A stretch of DNA of 64,000 nucleotides from contig NC_073694.1 of assembly GCF_029784165.1 (NCBI RefSeq), positions 34,205,506 to 34,269,505 of the forward strand, written 5' to 3'. The DNA comes from Wyeomyia smithii. Taxonomy: Eukaryota > Arthropoda > Insecta > Diptera > Culicidae. Each line of letters opens with the position of its first letter. The stretch's first letter is position 1. Below the pieces are notes generated by a model. That model saw only the letters and a program-made list of their open reading frames with translations, did no database searches and was not told where the DNA came from. The translations under genes and the position numbers were made by a program. Shown here piece after piece: positions 35,548-45,500 of this stretch.

Positions 35548-35989
35548 TACAGGTCGGACTCGATTATCCGGAGACTCGATTATCCGGAATTCGATTATCC
35601 GGAATTTTGGACTCGATTATCCGGAATTTTATTTTTTTTGGTGTCCGTTTTCAATTTCCATTCCGTAATTTTGCCTTTACCATCCCTTCTGGCATATTTG
35701 TTACCATTTAAGTCACTTCCGGCATGTTTGGGACATGTTCGAACTGAGTGAAAATAATCAATGTCCAATTTATTTTTTTTGCTTCCCAAGATTTTATCCC
35801 TTTTCGCCTAAGAAATAACTTCTTGTTTCGCCACTGCATCATACAAGTAAAATAAAGAAAAGAAATATTTATTTTATGTTCGTTAATTACAAATTTTCAG
35901 TAGTTTTTGTGTGATTTGATTATCCGGAAAACTCGATTATCCGGAATGAAATAATTTTTGATGTTCCGGATAATCGAATCCGACCTGTA
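35548..35989 (+). mobile_element. Pogo-like MITE, copy B (35550-35987)
   Basis: The ends CAGGTCGGACTCGATTATCC and GGATAATCGAATCCGACCTG are near-perfect inverted repeats flanked on both sides by TA. The 438-bp body parallels copy A at 2053-2485 throughout, including TGGCATATTTGTTACCATTTA. It is the best-preserved member of the family in the window. Confidence 0.85.
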
Positions 35990-36221
35990 TATAACAGTAG
36001 CAAAAACAACATCTAACATTAATTTGTTTAATTACTAAACACGCGAAAACTGTCCTCCGTACAGGGAACCAAACTTTCTACGAATAAACAAAAAGCTCAA
36101 AAATTTGCTCAGCAGTTCGAGAGTGTTCATAATTTTAATTTGAACGTAATGAGTCCTATTGAAAATGAAGCATTACAAAAGTATGATCAGATCACCACAC
36201 AAGAATTTCTTCCTGAAGAGG

Positions 36222-36982
36222 TAGGGGAGGATTGTACAAAACGCACCAGTTAAGCATTTTCGCAATTTACAGCGCTTCAAATCATTTCAAAGCGATATTG
36301 AATGTGTAGGATGATTGTAGGATCTATTTATTGTATGTTTGTGACGAAGTTTATTATAAAATACTCGATTTCAATGTCTTTTTTGGTAAAAATCACCATT
36401 GCCGCCAAACAAGCCCGTGACCAAAACGCACCACAACAAAGGTCAGTATGCTCCAAAGCAGCAGGCTAATATGCCACTAGCAGAAATCAGCACGCAAAGT
36501 GAGAAGCGCTTGAAGTCTCGAAAGTAAAATCAAAAATAATGGAACATGCTCTAAGTTGTCAAGCAATCTCCTGCAAGCTCTTCATAGTGCATTCTGCCCC
36601 AATTTCAATTTTGATTATTTTTAGGTAAAAGTTGACGAAAGTTAGTTAAACAGTTTGAAATACTCATAGTATTATAAACTTCAAAAGTGTAAAGGTTAGG
36701 GGAACCATAGTTTTTTGTATTATTTACTAGTCAGTTAATCATAGAAGCTTGAATAAAATTCATGAATAATTACATGTTGGGCAGAGCCATAGCCAATTGC
36801 ACAGTTTTTCGAGTATTTTAGTCATTATGGCACACTTTTTTATATGAGAACTGTAGGGAAGCTGGGTTTTTATGACAAAAGTGAAGAATTTCGTCATAAA
36901 AAGCCACATGTGTAAGAATTTTGGAGAATTAATAGCATGAGCCATCTTACCCAACTGGTGCGTCTTGTACGGTTCTCCCCTA
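36222..36982. mobile_element. Non-autonomous element with TAGGGGAG ends
   Basis: The left end TAGGGGAGGATTGTACAAAA, then CGCACCAGTT, pairs with AACTGGTGCGTCTTGTACGG, then TTCTCCCCTA, on the right. The element is 761 bp with no ORF of note. Target duplication is not clear, so the superfamily is left open. Confidence 0.65.
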
Positions 36983-37162
36983 CTAGAAACAAACTTTGTT
37001 CTAGCAAAAAAATCGTAGAGAAGATTATTAACAAATTACGTTACACCCAAGGAGGAGCGAGGGAATGAAGAAATAAACAATGTGAATGCAATGAAAAGGG
37101 ATCAAAGATACGATTTTTTGCTTTACGTAATTTGTGAACAGACCCAAAATCACACAGGCATT

Positions 37163-37325
37163 GGGCCATCCACATTCCACGTGGACAACTTTGGGGAGGG
37201 GGGTCTGTGTGATGTCCACGGTCCATACAAAATTTTGAGAATTCATATGAGAAGTTGTGGGGGAGGAGAAGGGGGGGGGTAACAAAATCCTTGAAAATCT
37301 GTCCACGTGGAACATGGATGGCCCC
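37163..37325. mobile_element. Small MITE of the GGCCATCCACATACCACGTG family, copy B
   Basis: The ends GGGCCATCCACATTCCACGT and ACGTGGAACATGGATGGCCC pair. The 163-bp body has the same layout as copy A at 17893-18049 in reverse order, with a long G-rich run at 37260-37279. Confidence 0.8.
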
Positions 37326-38121
37326 TAATATACACTACACACAGACACACACCACAGACTCAGCATGATTTGATATTGGGCGCACGTCATGCGATGTACT
37401 GTTTGAAGGTCGATTTTGAAAAGTGACCAGAATGACAAGGTAAACTCAATGCTCACCTAATGTTCTGGATGTTTCTTAAAGCATTTTTTCTCAGCTTTCC
37501 AATGGTGATGTCAAATTCAAAATCGGTGGTTGCAAACTTGCTCAAAAACGCGTTTTCTGATGAAATCCAAGATGGCGGCGAGATCCAAGACGACGGTCAA
37601 TATTTTTCTACTTCAAATTAGGGTTGTTGATATTTTATCGATATTTGATATTATCGATATTTGCTCGTCACAATATCAATATTTTTGACCGATATTGGCG
37701 CATTTGATATTATCGATATTTCGATATTGCGACTCGATATTGCTTTCCGATATTCTCGGTTGCCATCAGGGGAGTGCTACCGGCAAAATTTTGCCTACCG
37801 ATCATAAATTCATCATGGCATCAAAATTAAATTTAAAATGCTTACACACAATATAAGATATTCATTAAAAGTGCACATTATACTGAAAACAAACGTTAAG
37901 CAGGGTGACACTCAAAACTCGAAATTAATTTCCCGGTTTTTTCCCGGTTTTTCCCGGTTCGTTCAAATATTTTTCCCGGTTATTTGTACTTCAGAATTCT
38001 GCATTTTTTCATACAGTTAAGGGTTAAAAAAGCGTGACTGTCGATTTACATCCCATTATCGAATTACATTCTAATATAGTCACTTTTTAAGCGTGTTCAA
38101 GCTTATTTTAATCCAGAGATA

Positions 38122-38634
38122 TTGTTGCAGAAATTCGAGAAATGTGACGGACGTCATCTTTTACAAGAGGATAACGTTTGCGGTAAAAAAAAGGTACCCC
38201 GCCACGTCAAAAACGGACATCGTGCGGCACTTTGTAGACGCCTAGTATGCCGTTCCGGCATCTACAATATCTTGACACAATTGGACAACGATCAAAGCAT
38301 CGGAAGAAAGCCCAGTTCTGGACGGCCAACGACCCTGAACGACAAGAAGCTTCAAAGGATGCTGAAGAGGAAGACCGAGGGAAAAGTGGCTAAATCACTG
38401 CGTGCACTTGGTCGGGAGGTTGGTGCATGCGGTAAAACAGTGAAAAAGTTGTTGGAAAACATGGGCATACATGTCAGTAAGCAGCAGTCCCGTCCACTGG
38501 TGCTAGTCTCGGAGCTGCAGGCAATGACGCAGCGACAGAGGTTTAAGATGGTCAAGTCGATTTTCCTGGCAAATCGCGATGTGACAGTGGTGATGGACGA
38601 CGAGACCTATCTAACCCTAGATGACAACGATTAG
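38122..38634 (+). pseudogene. Tc1-type transposase, N-terminal half
   Basis: A 170-residue frame with a helix-turn-helix region (SGIYNILTQLDNDQSIGRKP), a GRPTT linker, a second DNA-binding region (SLRALGREVGACGKTVKKLL) and the first catalytic aspartate in VVMDDETYLTLD. It ends in a stop right after this motif, and the same protein resumes at 38644 in another frame. The style matches a mosquito Tc1-like branch with DDETY and PDLASAHY signatures. No terminal repeats of its own could be found, so borders (about 38015 to 39205) are uncertain. Confidence 0.8.
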
Positions 38635-38643
38635 TAGGGCACT

Positions 38644-39102
38644 TTGTATTTTACCTCCCCTACGAAGAAAGTGAGCACCGAGGTGAAGTATATTTCACAG
38701 ACCAAGTTCCCCAAGAAGGTGCGGCTGTGGCTGACAATCAGCGAGAAAGGGATGTCAAAGTTGCTCTTCTTTTGCTCCGGGCTGGCCGTGAACGAGGAAA
38801 TTTCCAGTACGAAGTGCCTGCCAGAAGTTGTGTCGTTTATCAAGAAATACCATAAGGGCGAAGACACGGTGTTCTGGCCAGATTTGGCGTCGGCCCACTA
38901 CTCGAAGCGATCTTTGGAGGAGATGGAGAATTTCTGGGCAAACTTGAAGCGCAAGATCTATTCCAACAAATTTGTCGCGAAAACGGAGGAGGAATTAATA
39001 AAAAAACACAGAAAAAGCTTGAAAACATGCCTGCACGCAGGTTTTCGTCCGCCATGGCGAATGTTCCGGTTAACTGCCGGAAGGCCGCTCGCAGGGGCGT
39101 AG
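38644..39102 (+). pseudogene. Tc1-type transposase, C-terminal half with deletion
   Basis: The frame begins YFTSPTKKVSTEVKYIS and carries the second catalytic aspartate in VFWPDLASAHYSKRSLEEM. It then jumps directly to ENFWANLKRK, so about 25 residues that normally lead to the third acidic residue are deleted. Only the glutamate of the RPIENFW-type motif survives. Another frameshift near 39020 moves the true C-terminus (MPARRFSSAMANVPVN) to the overlapping frame at 39027-39110. The enzyme cannot be functional. Confidence 0.8.
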
Positions 39103-39203
39103 AATTTTTAAAACTTATAAACAACGCATATAATACTCATTACCGGGGACTCCTAGGCCAAATTAAGTTTGTAGGAACCGTTTTTACCTCAACCACCGAA
39201 GAT

Positions 39204-39857
39204 TCAATATATAAAAAAATTACACTTAAACACATTAGCTTCAAGAACACGGGCCGTGGCATTCTTCTTTCTGGCTTCTTCATCTTGATCTGAATTCTCC
39301 TTCTTCTTTGTCTTCAACAATTCAATATATCGGCTATGTGAAACGCGAGCGTAATAGATTAACGACTTGGTGATAACAATTTCGTCTTCCCCACCGGCAT
39401 CCTGTACTGCATCGTACACCAATCGCTGGATCAAAATCTCCTTAATAAACACGGTCAAGTTAGGACGTTTCTTGCCTAAATCAGCTATCAGATCTCTACA
39501 GAAAGTATCAAGGCGTTTTTCACTACGGCGGTAGGAAGTCAGCAATGTCTCCGTCGAATGCATACCCAACAGTTGTGAGTATTCTTGGCGAAATCTGTCA
39601 ACTACAGTTCCCGCGAGATTATCTTCGTGAACCATTTGCTCTAGGCAAAATTCGAGCCGTTTGACTGCTACTTCCGGGGAGCTTACCGTGGTCAAGTTAG
39701 TTTCCAAGAGAAAGATGAATAAAAACAAAACTGATATAAGCACTGTGAGAAATGAGTTGAATATACTGGCAGCCGGGGTGAGATTGTGCCATCCAGCCCG
39801 TGACCTGTCAGCCATCTCATCCGGGTCAGAAGACCAGTCTTTCTTGGTAGTTTTCAA
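39204..39857 (-). pseudogene. ORF of the CCCGG-ended hAT-like element, interrupted
   Basis: The 217-residue frame lies wholly inside the CCCGG-ended element. Residues 31-51 are hydrophobic (FNSFLTVLISVLFLFIFLL) and look like a membrane segment or a translated intron. The remainder is soluble, with QDAGGEDEIVITKSLIYYAR and a very charged end (KTKKKENSDQDEEARKK). It is cut near 39204 by the Tc1-type insertion. I do not recognise a defined domain. It probably represents an exon of the element's protein, but it could be an accessory ORF. The composition is unlike the random frames around it. Confidence 0.4.
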
Positions 39858-40437
39858 GAAAACTTATTCAAGGAATTTTAGTGATCGCCATGAGATAGCT
39901 GACAATCTTACCCCGGCTTGTAATATTCAGTGAAATTCCCGGTTTTTTCCCGGTTCCAAACAATTCCAGGTTTTTTCCCGGTTTTCTCGGTTGGGTGGCC
40001 ACCCTGGTTAAGGCTGGGTTTTCCATTGATAAATATATTTATTCGAAAATAGGTCAATAGAAATTAAAGGACGTTTACTCTATTTCAGCTATTTTAGGGC
40101 AAACCAACTAAAAAGTAGGTACCAGAATTGTTGGTATTAGAATCAATAAGTGCTAGATGGAAAATGTAAGCAGTTCGACAGAAATATGGTTGCCATTTTT
40201 CTTTTTTTATTGACAGCATGTATAGAGCGAATTTCCAGAAATTTGGGTGTGGAACTTCTCGGGGCAATAACCACCACATTAAACCGATCAAATGCGATGC
40301 CTTGGTGTTACATTGGGATGGCAGTATCGATGAATTTCAGTAAAGAATCGGTGTTACATAAGCGATAACATGAATGTTCAGGTAGGATGCTTCAGTAACT
40401 GGCTGCTGATTAGTCAATGGATCAGTGACGATTAGGA

Positions 40438-40462
40438 GACGCGGCTCACGAAACGTCGGTTT
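40438..40462 (+). repeat. CACGAAACGTCGG motif, possible Penelope-type tail remnant
   Basis: The motif is followed by TTTAATCTG, parallel to CACCGAAACTGTCGGATTAAG at the Penelope-like 3' end (52342-52362). It could be a decayed copy of the same terminal motif. Confidence 0.25.
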
Positions 40463-40566
40463 AATCTGATTGGAAAATGCACCTTGCGTAAAGCGATCAG
40501 CAAACGGCCCGCTGTCCTAACGGACGAGATGAAATAGCTAAACCCTTCGCCGGAATATGCAATACT

Positions 40567-40829
40567 AAAGCAGGTATTAGACGACGAAAATATTTGCTAT
40601 TTTTGGTACGATTTTTATTTGCACAAAATAAAATCTGTATTGAAAAATAGCAAATATTTGCTTCGTCTAATACCTGCTTAAGGCATGAAACATGCTGAAC
40701 ACCAACGCGACCGATCGGGTGAGATTCTCGCCGTAGGTTAATGAACAACTCTACTCACGGCTGTTTATTAACCTTCGGCAAGAATCTCGCCCGATCGCTC
40801 ACGTCGGCGTTCAGTTTGTTTCAGGCCTA
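40567..40829. repeat. Two adjacent small hairpin MITEs
   Basis: 40567-40682 folds AGCAGGTATTAGACGACGAA against TTCGTCTAATACCTGCT. 40684-40829 folds GGCATGAAACATGCTGAACA against CGTTCAGTTTGTTTCAGGCC, with TTA/TAA next to the ends. Both are non-coding. Confidence 0.65.
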
Positions 40830-41254
40830 ACTAAAATCCAAACAAAAAATATATGAAGGAAAATATCGATAAAATATCGATATCGACACGTAATATCGAT
40901 TTCAATATCGATGCCGCTTTTAATATCGATAAAACGAATATCGATATTTTTTTTTTAATATCGACAACCCTACTTCAAATGAAAGCTCTATCATTCCTCT
41001 TGAAAACGATGTGTTGGTTGCAGGGGGTTCAATGACAAATTCAAGAGAAACAAATCAATAAAAAGGTCAAGAATTGCTCGAAAATTAATTTTTGTAAAAA
41101 CGGTTTAACCGATTTGTGCCCGAGGGGTCAATCAATATGAACTATCCAAAGTTGTTTTCTCATTTTTTTCGCTACTTTCAATAATTTAGACATAAAAATA
41201 TCCTTTTTGAGAGACCTCGTGTCACCAGTGGGACGGTTTCAGCGAGAATTGCTC

Positions 41255-42150
41255 AGGGGTAACAAATATGTCCATAATGGTTCGACACCCCTCCCTTTTC
41301 TGGAAGGGACAGGTTCCATACAAATTAAACACAAATTTCTGCACATCTCGAAAGCTAACCAACTAAATGGAACCAAATTTGGCAGGTGAATGTTTTTAGA
41401 GGTAACAAATATGTTCCTTAGGCAACGTTTGGATTGTAAGATGGCAACTTCCGGTTTCTGGAAAACAGCCAAAAATGGCCGATTTGCACCCAATATAACA
41501 ATATTCGGATCTAGAATGATACACAGGAGCTAAAATCGACCACAGATACCATTTTGAATTCTAAGATGGCGACTTCCGGTATTGGGTGTTATTCGATCAT
41601 TTTCGGCTGTTTCCCAGGAATATGTGCTTCCAGAAGAGGGAGAGGCTTCGAACCATTATGGACATATTTGTTACCTCTGAAAATATTCAACCAGAATGAC
41701 GCTCAAAGGCCAGAAATTATCTTAAATACCATTTGAAATCCAAGATGGCTACTTCCGGTTTGTGAAAAACAGCCTAAAACAACCAAATACCATCCAATAT
41801 GAGTATCTCTGGAACCAGAATGATGCAATGAGCTAACAATTGACCTCAGGCACCATTTTGAATTGCTAAATGGCAACATCTAGGAAACAGTCGAAAATGA
41901 CCGAATAATACTCAATATGGATGCATAAAAACCAAACAGTGACCCTGGACACCATTTTGGATTTAAAAACGACTACTTTTAGTTTGTGGAAAACAACCAA
42001 AATAACTAAATACCTCCCAATATGGCTATTTCCGGTGTCAGATTGATGCCAGAAAGTCTGCTGAAAATGACCGCTACCACCCAATATGAATATATATTCA
42101 GAATTAAGGCGATGTACAGAAGCAAAAGTCGAGGATGTTGTCATTTCGAT
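41255..42150 (+). repeat. Tandem repeat array, right part, with about 120-bp degenerate units
   Basis: 41255-41430 continues the 142-bp family seen at 34260-34731. From 41437, about five diverged units follow, marked by AAGATGGCNACTTCCGGTTT, GGAAAACAGCC, CACCCAATATG and CCATTTTGAATTC. The units decay toward 42120. No coding function is supported. Confidence 0.7.
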
Positions 42151-43089
42151 AAATCCAATCGTTTCAAATCGATTTTCTAGTTTCTGAGATAATGAAGTTT
42201 CGTGATTTTCACTTTTCGATACATTACAGACGAAATTACAGTTCGATTACAGTAAAATTCAATAGGGTGTTATGAGGCAGCTAGACTTATTAATTGACAC
42301 TAATTTTGTTGAAATCAGGTCAGCCATCTCTGAGAAAAGTTAGTGAATCCAAGTAGTCGTCGAAATATATTCCTTTTCATAGCTGGATTTCTCATTTTTA
42401 TTTCTGGGAGAAAGGAATCACCAAAAACACTGTGAGTGCAATTTAATACAAAAATTAAACTCCAAATCTTTCAGAGAATACTTTTTGAAGTAATCTACAG
42501 AGACATATAAATGTGATAAATGAATCAAAATTGAGCCAAGAAACTTAAAAAATCCCTAAAACCCATAAGAATAACAATAAATCCAAAATTACTGAGAACC
42601 GGTTTGAAATTCTAGTAAAAGCAATATTAAAAATCGCCAAACAAAAAGTTATCAACTCAGAATCGCAAAAATAAAGAAAAAACGGCCCTTAAACCAGAAA
42701 ATTTAAAAGAGATATTATCTCATAGAGCCCTGAATTGCCACAAAAGGTTTCTAGGATCGAAAAAATTGCTAAAAAGTTTCTGAAATCTAGAAAAAACGTA
42801 AATTTTCATAAGGTCAGGGCAAGCAAAATAAGAGAATGAGTAGATTTCGCGCCAACTGAACTGAGTGGCTCATGGCAGCACCCTCTCAAAGTTTATTGAA
42901 ATTTAGGCCTTACTAAACTAGGCAACTTTGCACGCTTCTTTTTTCCAAATATTTATTTAGACTAACATTTGAAAAGTTCGATTTTAGAAATTCGAATAAA
43001 TCGATACCTACATTTAATTAATAGCAAGAAATAGGGAAAAGTTGTCAAGGCACAGAGGGGAGAGAGAAGAAAGGTTTCTTTCCTATCAG
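42151..43089. other. AT-rich DNA, no gene seen
   Basis: No feature recognised. Confidence 0.5.
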
Positions 43090-43286
43090 TATACTGCCGC
43101 TGTTCGCATAATAGTCCTATGTAAAACTTGCGAATCCTATGTAAATTTTGCGAAAATGGGTCCATTTTGACATGTTTTTTAAGAATAGCCATTAGAAAAG
43201 TAAGGTTTGATTCCCACAACTTCGATTTTAAAATAAGAAAATATAGGACTTCTACATAGGACTGTTATGCGAATAGCAGCAGTATA
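43090..43286. mobile_element. Tc1/mariner-like MITE (43092-43284)
   Basis: The ends TACTGCCGCTGTTCGCATAA and TTATGCGAATAGCAGCAGTA are inverted repeats of about 32 bp, flanked on both sides by TA. CCTATGTA-type motifs recur inside. The 193-bp body is non-coding. Confidence 0.8.
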
Positions 43287-43686
43287 GGTATTCGGACTGC
43301 ACTTATGCTTTGAATCGCCTTGTAATGAAGAACGTTTACTTGCAATTTTAATCAACAAAACTAAAGAAAACGAGTATAGTTTCGCAAGCTTTCTTTCACG
43401 TATTTCTACTGATGCAGGGAACCAAATGACGTCCGAAACGCAAATGGTTTGACCAAAAAAGAACTATGAAGGTGTTCTTTCAAAATTAAATTTAGAAGAT
43501 CTGTTTAGCTTTTCTTAACGAAATAAACAAGCTGAGAAATACTAAAAAATGATAGATAAAATTCGACCACTTACTCAAAGAGCAGTTTGAAGTATGACAG
43601 TTGGCATAGTCTGCCAAGTATTGATAAAATAAGCTAGTTAAATTTGGTAAGAACCACCGAAAAGCGCTTTTTATTGGCCAATAAAG
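43287..43686. other. AT-rich DNA, no gene seen
   Basis: No feature recognised. Confidence 0.5.
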
Positions 43687-43834
43687 TACACTGAATTCTG
43701 TTTTACGCGACTTTTTTTTACGTGATTTTATTTTACACTATCTTTTTACTCGATTTTTTAAAATTACGTGATTTATTTACGCGATTCTTTTTTTGCGCGC
43801 ACGCATCAATCGCGTAAAAAGAGAATTCAATGTA
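43687..43834. mobile_element. Small TA-flanked MITE (43689-43832), TTTTACGCGA family
   Basis: CACTGAATTCTGTTTTACGC pairs with GCGTAAAAAGAGAATTCAATG, with TA on both sides. The 144-bp interior repeats TTTACGCGATT-type motifs. Ends and target suggest a pogo or mariner origin. Confidence 0.75.
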
Positions 43835-43863
43835 AATGAAAGATCGAAGTAAGCTCAGAGTTG

Positions 43864-44297
43864 CACTGTGGTCCAGAAATGAAAAAGGCGATCAAAAGTC
43901 ATTTTCTCGTAAACGTTACATATTAGAGCAATACTGTCTTCGGAAAGTTTTAGAGTAAAAGAAGAAGGGTCTTATAATAAAATATGAATTTTTACGGCAA
44001 AAATCTTTTTTTTAAACATAATTGAACATAATCAGATAGCTCAGTAAGATTGAGAAATAGCTACCTAGTGTCTTCAGCAAAGGTTCTCGTTATGTTTTTT
44101 GGAAAACTTTGCCAAAGACGGCAATGGGGCACATGAGGAGTTTTTTTATCTCACTTGTAGGGGGATTCATCATGGATCTGTTAATGTCCAAAGAAGGGAA
44201 TTCTTTACCCTAAAACTTTCCCGAAGACAGTATTGCTCTAAAATGTTTACGAGAAAATGACTTTTGACCGCCCTTTTTTCATTTGTGGACCACAGTG
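43864..44297. mobile_element. Transib-like foldback MITE
   Basis: The left end CACTGTGGTCCAGAAATGA pairs with TCATTTGTGGACCACAGTG. Pairing continues through CAAAAGTCATTTTCTCGTAA and AGCAATACTGTCTTCGG on both sides. The 434-bp body is non-coding. Flanking pentamers AGTTG and AGTCA match at three of five bases only, so the duplication is not convincing. Its terminus matches that of 31594-33601 except for one base. Confidence 0.7.
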
Positions 44298-45500
44298 AGT
44301 CACCCAAAATGCGCAGAAACGACAATTTCAAAACAAAATACGACCATAATTGTTTAAAATCATCAAAAACACCGGAACAAATAAACGTGATCCAAAATTT
44401 AGCGAGAGAAAAATATGGACGAAAAATTGGCTCTGGATTAACTAAGACCGATTCTCAGGGCCAGAAAAAGCCAAAAAACATGATTTCAGATTGAGTCGAG
44501 AATTGTAGGGAAAAAACATTTGTACTAAATTCAGTGTTACTAATAAGCGTTTCACGAGACCAGAAAAAATACTTAAATTTGAAATAATTCAACACACAAT
44601 ATTCAATATTGGAAAACGTTCAAAGGTTAAAAAAGTCACAATGAGTTCAGGATACAAATAAAAGGAGATCTACCGAAAAAGGGAAAATAATCCCATAAAG
44701 GAACGTAAATTAAAGTCAGATTCACCAGAATTTACGTTCTAAAGGCGTTAAACCTGTAAATTACCAAAAAAAAACGATGCTCTCATTTTTAACTCCCAAA
44801 AACAAAAAGGCATCGAAATTAATTCTGAGTCGACAAAAATGCTTAAAAAACAGTACAAAACAGTAGAAATCCGTCTGGAGACCAAAATATACTGCCAAAG
44901 ATATATTAGATTCAATTGATGCCAAGAAAGGTTCCCTAACAAAAAAAACTAAAAATTATAATTTCAATGTTAACTTAGAGCCGAGAAACATTTTTAGAAG
45001 TCTCCGAAACACCAGGAGAGGAATTTCCAAATCAAGTTCAGAATCACCATCAAAAGCTCCTAAAAAGGCCTAACCAGAAAATTTTGTTATTGTTTAGGAA
45101 TTTCTCGACCAAACTCGACTTTGCTCAATCAGTGGCGAAGAGATCAGGCCTTCTGATATTTCAATGTTAGCACAATACAATCACGTGCCACGTGCTCCAG
45201 CGACGTTTTGAAGGGATTTCAATTAGCCACGAGTGGAAAGTAAATATTTTTGCTTCTACTTTATATTCGAGAGTTATTTCGAATTGATTAATCAAATTGT
45301 ATTTTCTGTTAGTTTAGTTTAAAACAATTTTTGTTTAGTCTCAAAACTGCCAAGACTAGACTTGAAGGTCTTGAAAACATGTTGAAAGCCAAAATAAGAG
45401 ACAATGAAGTGATTTCTTTACATTTACACTGATAATGTCAAACCTGCTGGTCTGTCGTTGGGTCAAAATATAGCCCAAAAACCGTCGGCAAACAACCGTG
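44298..45500. other. AT-rich DNA, no gene seen
   Basis: No gene recognised. Two CACGTG E-box sites separated by one base occur at 45182-45194. Confidence 0.5.

Larger units (their letters stand above)
37901..40006 (-). mobile_element. hAT-like element with CCCGG-rich ends, nested
   Basis: It starts CAGGGTGACACTC and ends GGTGGCCACCCTG. Both ends carry repeated TTTTTTCCCGG motifs. A direct repeat GTTAAG abuts both sides, six bases rather than the eight expected of hAT, so the class is probable rather than proven. It carries the 217-residue frame at 39204-39857 on the minus strand, which is interrupted by a Tc1-type insertion. It is nested inside the TATCGATA-ended element. Confidence 0.65.
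37611..40980. mobile_element. hAT-like element (37619-40972) with TATCGATA-rich ends
   Basis: The ends TAGGGTTGTTGATATTTTAT and AATATCGACAACCCTA are inverted. They are flanked by exact 8-bp duplications CTTCAAAT at 37611-37618 and 40973-40980, which is the hAT hallmark. The octamer TATCGATA occurs three times in the first 100 bp (37636, 37652, 37711) and four times in the last 110 bp (40864, 40875, 40924, 40939). Its own coding part is absent. What fills it is a second hAT-like element (37901-40006), two small hairpins (40567-40682 and 40684-40829) and AT-rich DNA. It sits in the right arm of the 34732-41254 foldback. Confidence 0.85.
34732..41254. mobile_element. 6.5 kb foldback element with nested insertions
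   Basis: Left arm 34732-35300 and right arm about 37340-41254 are inverted copies, both ending in GAGCAATTCTCGCTGAAACC. AGGG(G) is repeated on both sides (34728-34731 and 41255-41259), a likely 4-5-bp duplication in a tandem repeat. After subtracting the insert at 37619-40972, the right arm is about as long as the left, near 550 bp. The core between the arms holds a pogo-like MITE, a GTAGGGGAGG-ended element and a small MITE. No protein of its own was found. Confidence 0.75.

Noticed and set aside
40094..40291. Frames on both strands between the hAT-like ends as a possible transposase
   Set aside because: Too short, with no BED or dimerisation motif. The TATCGATA-ended element seems non-autonomous here.
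34260..42150. CRISPR-like array suggested by regular repeats
   Set aside because: Units are over 100 bp, contiguous, without unique spacers, and the context is a eukaryotic genome. They are satellite-like tandem repeats.
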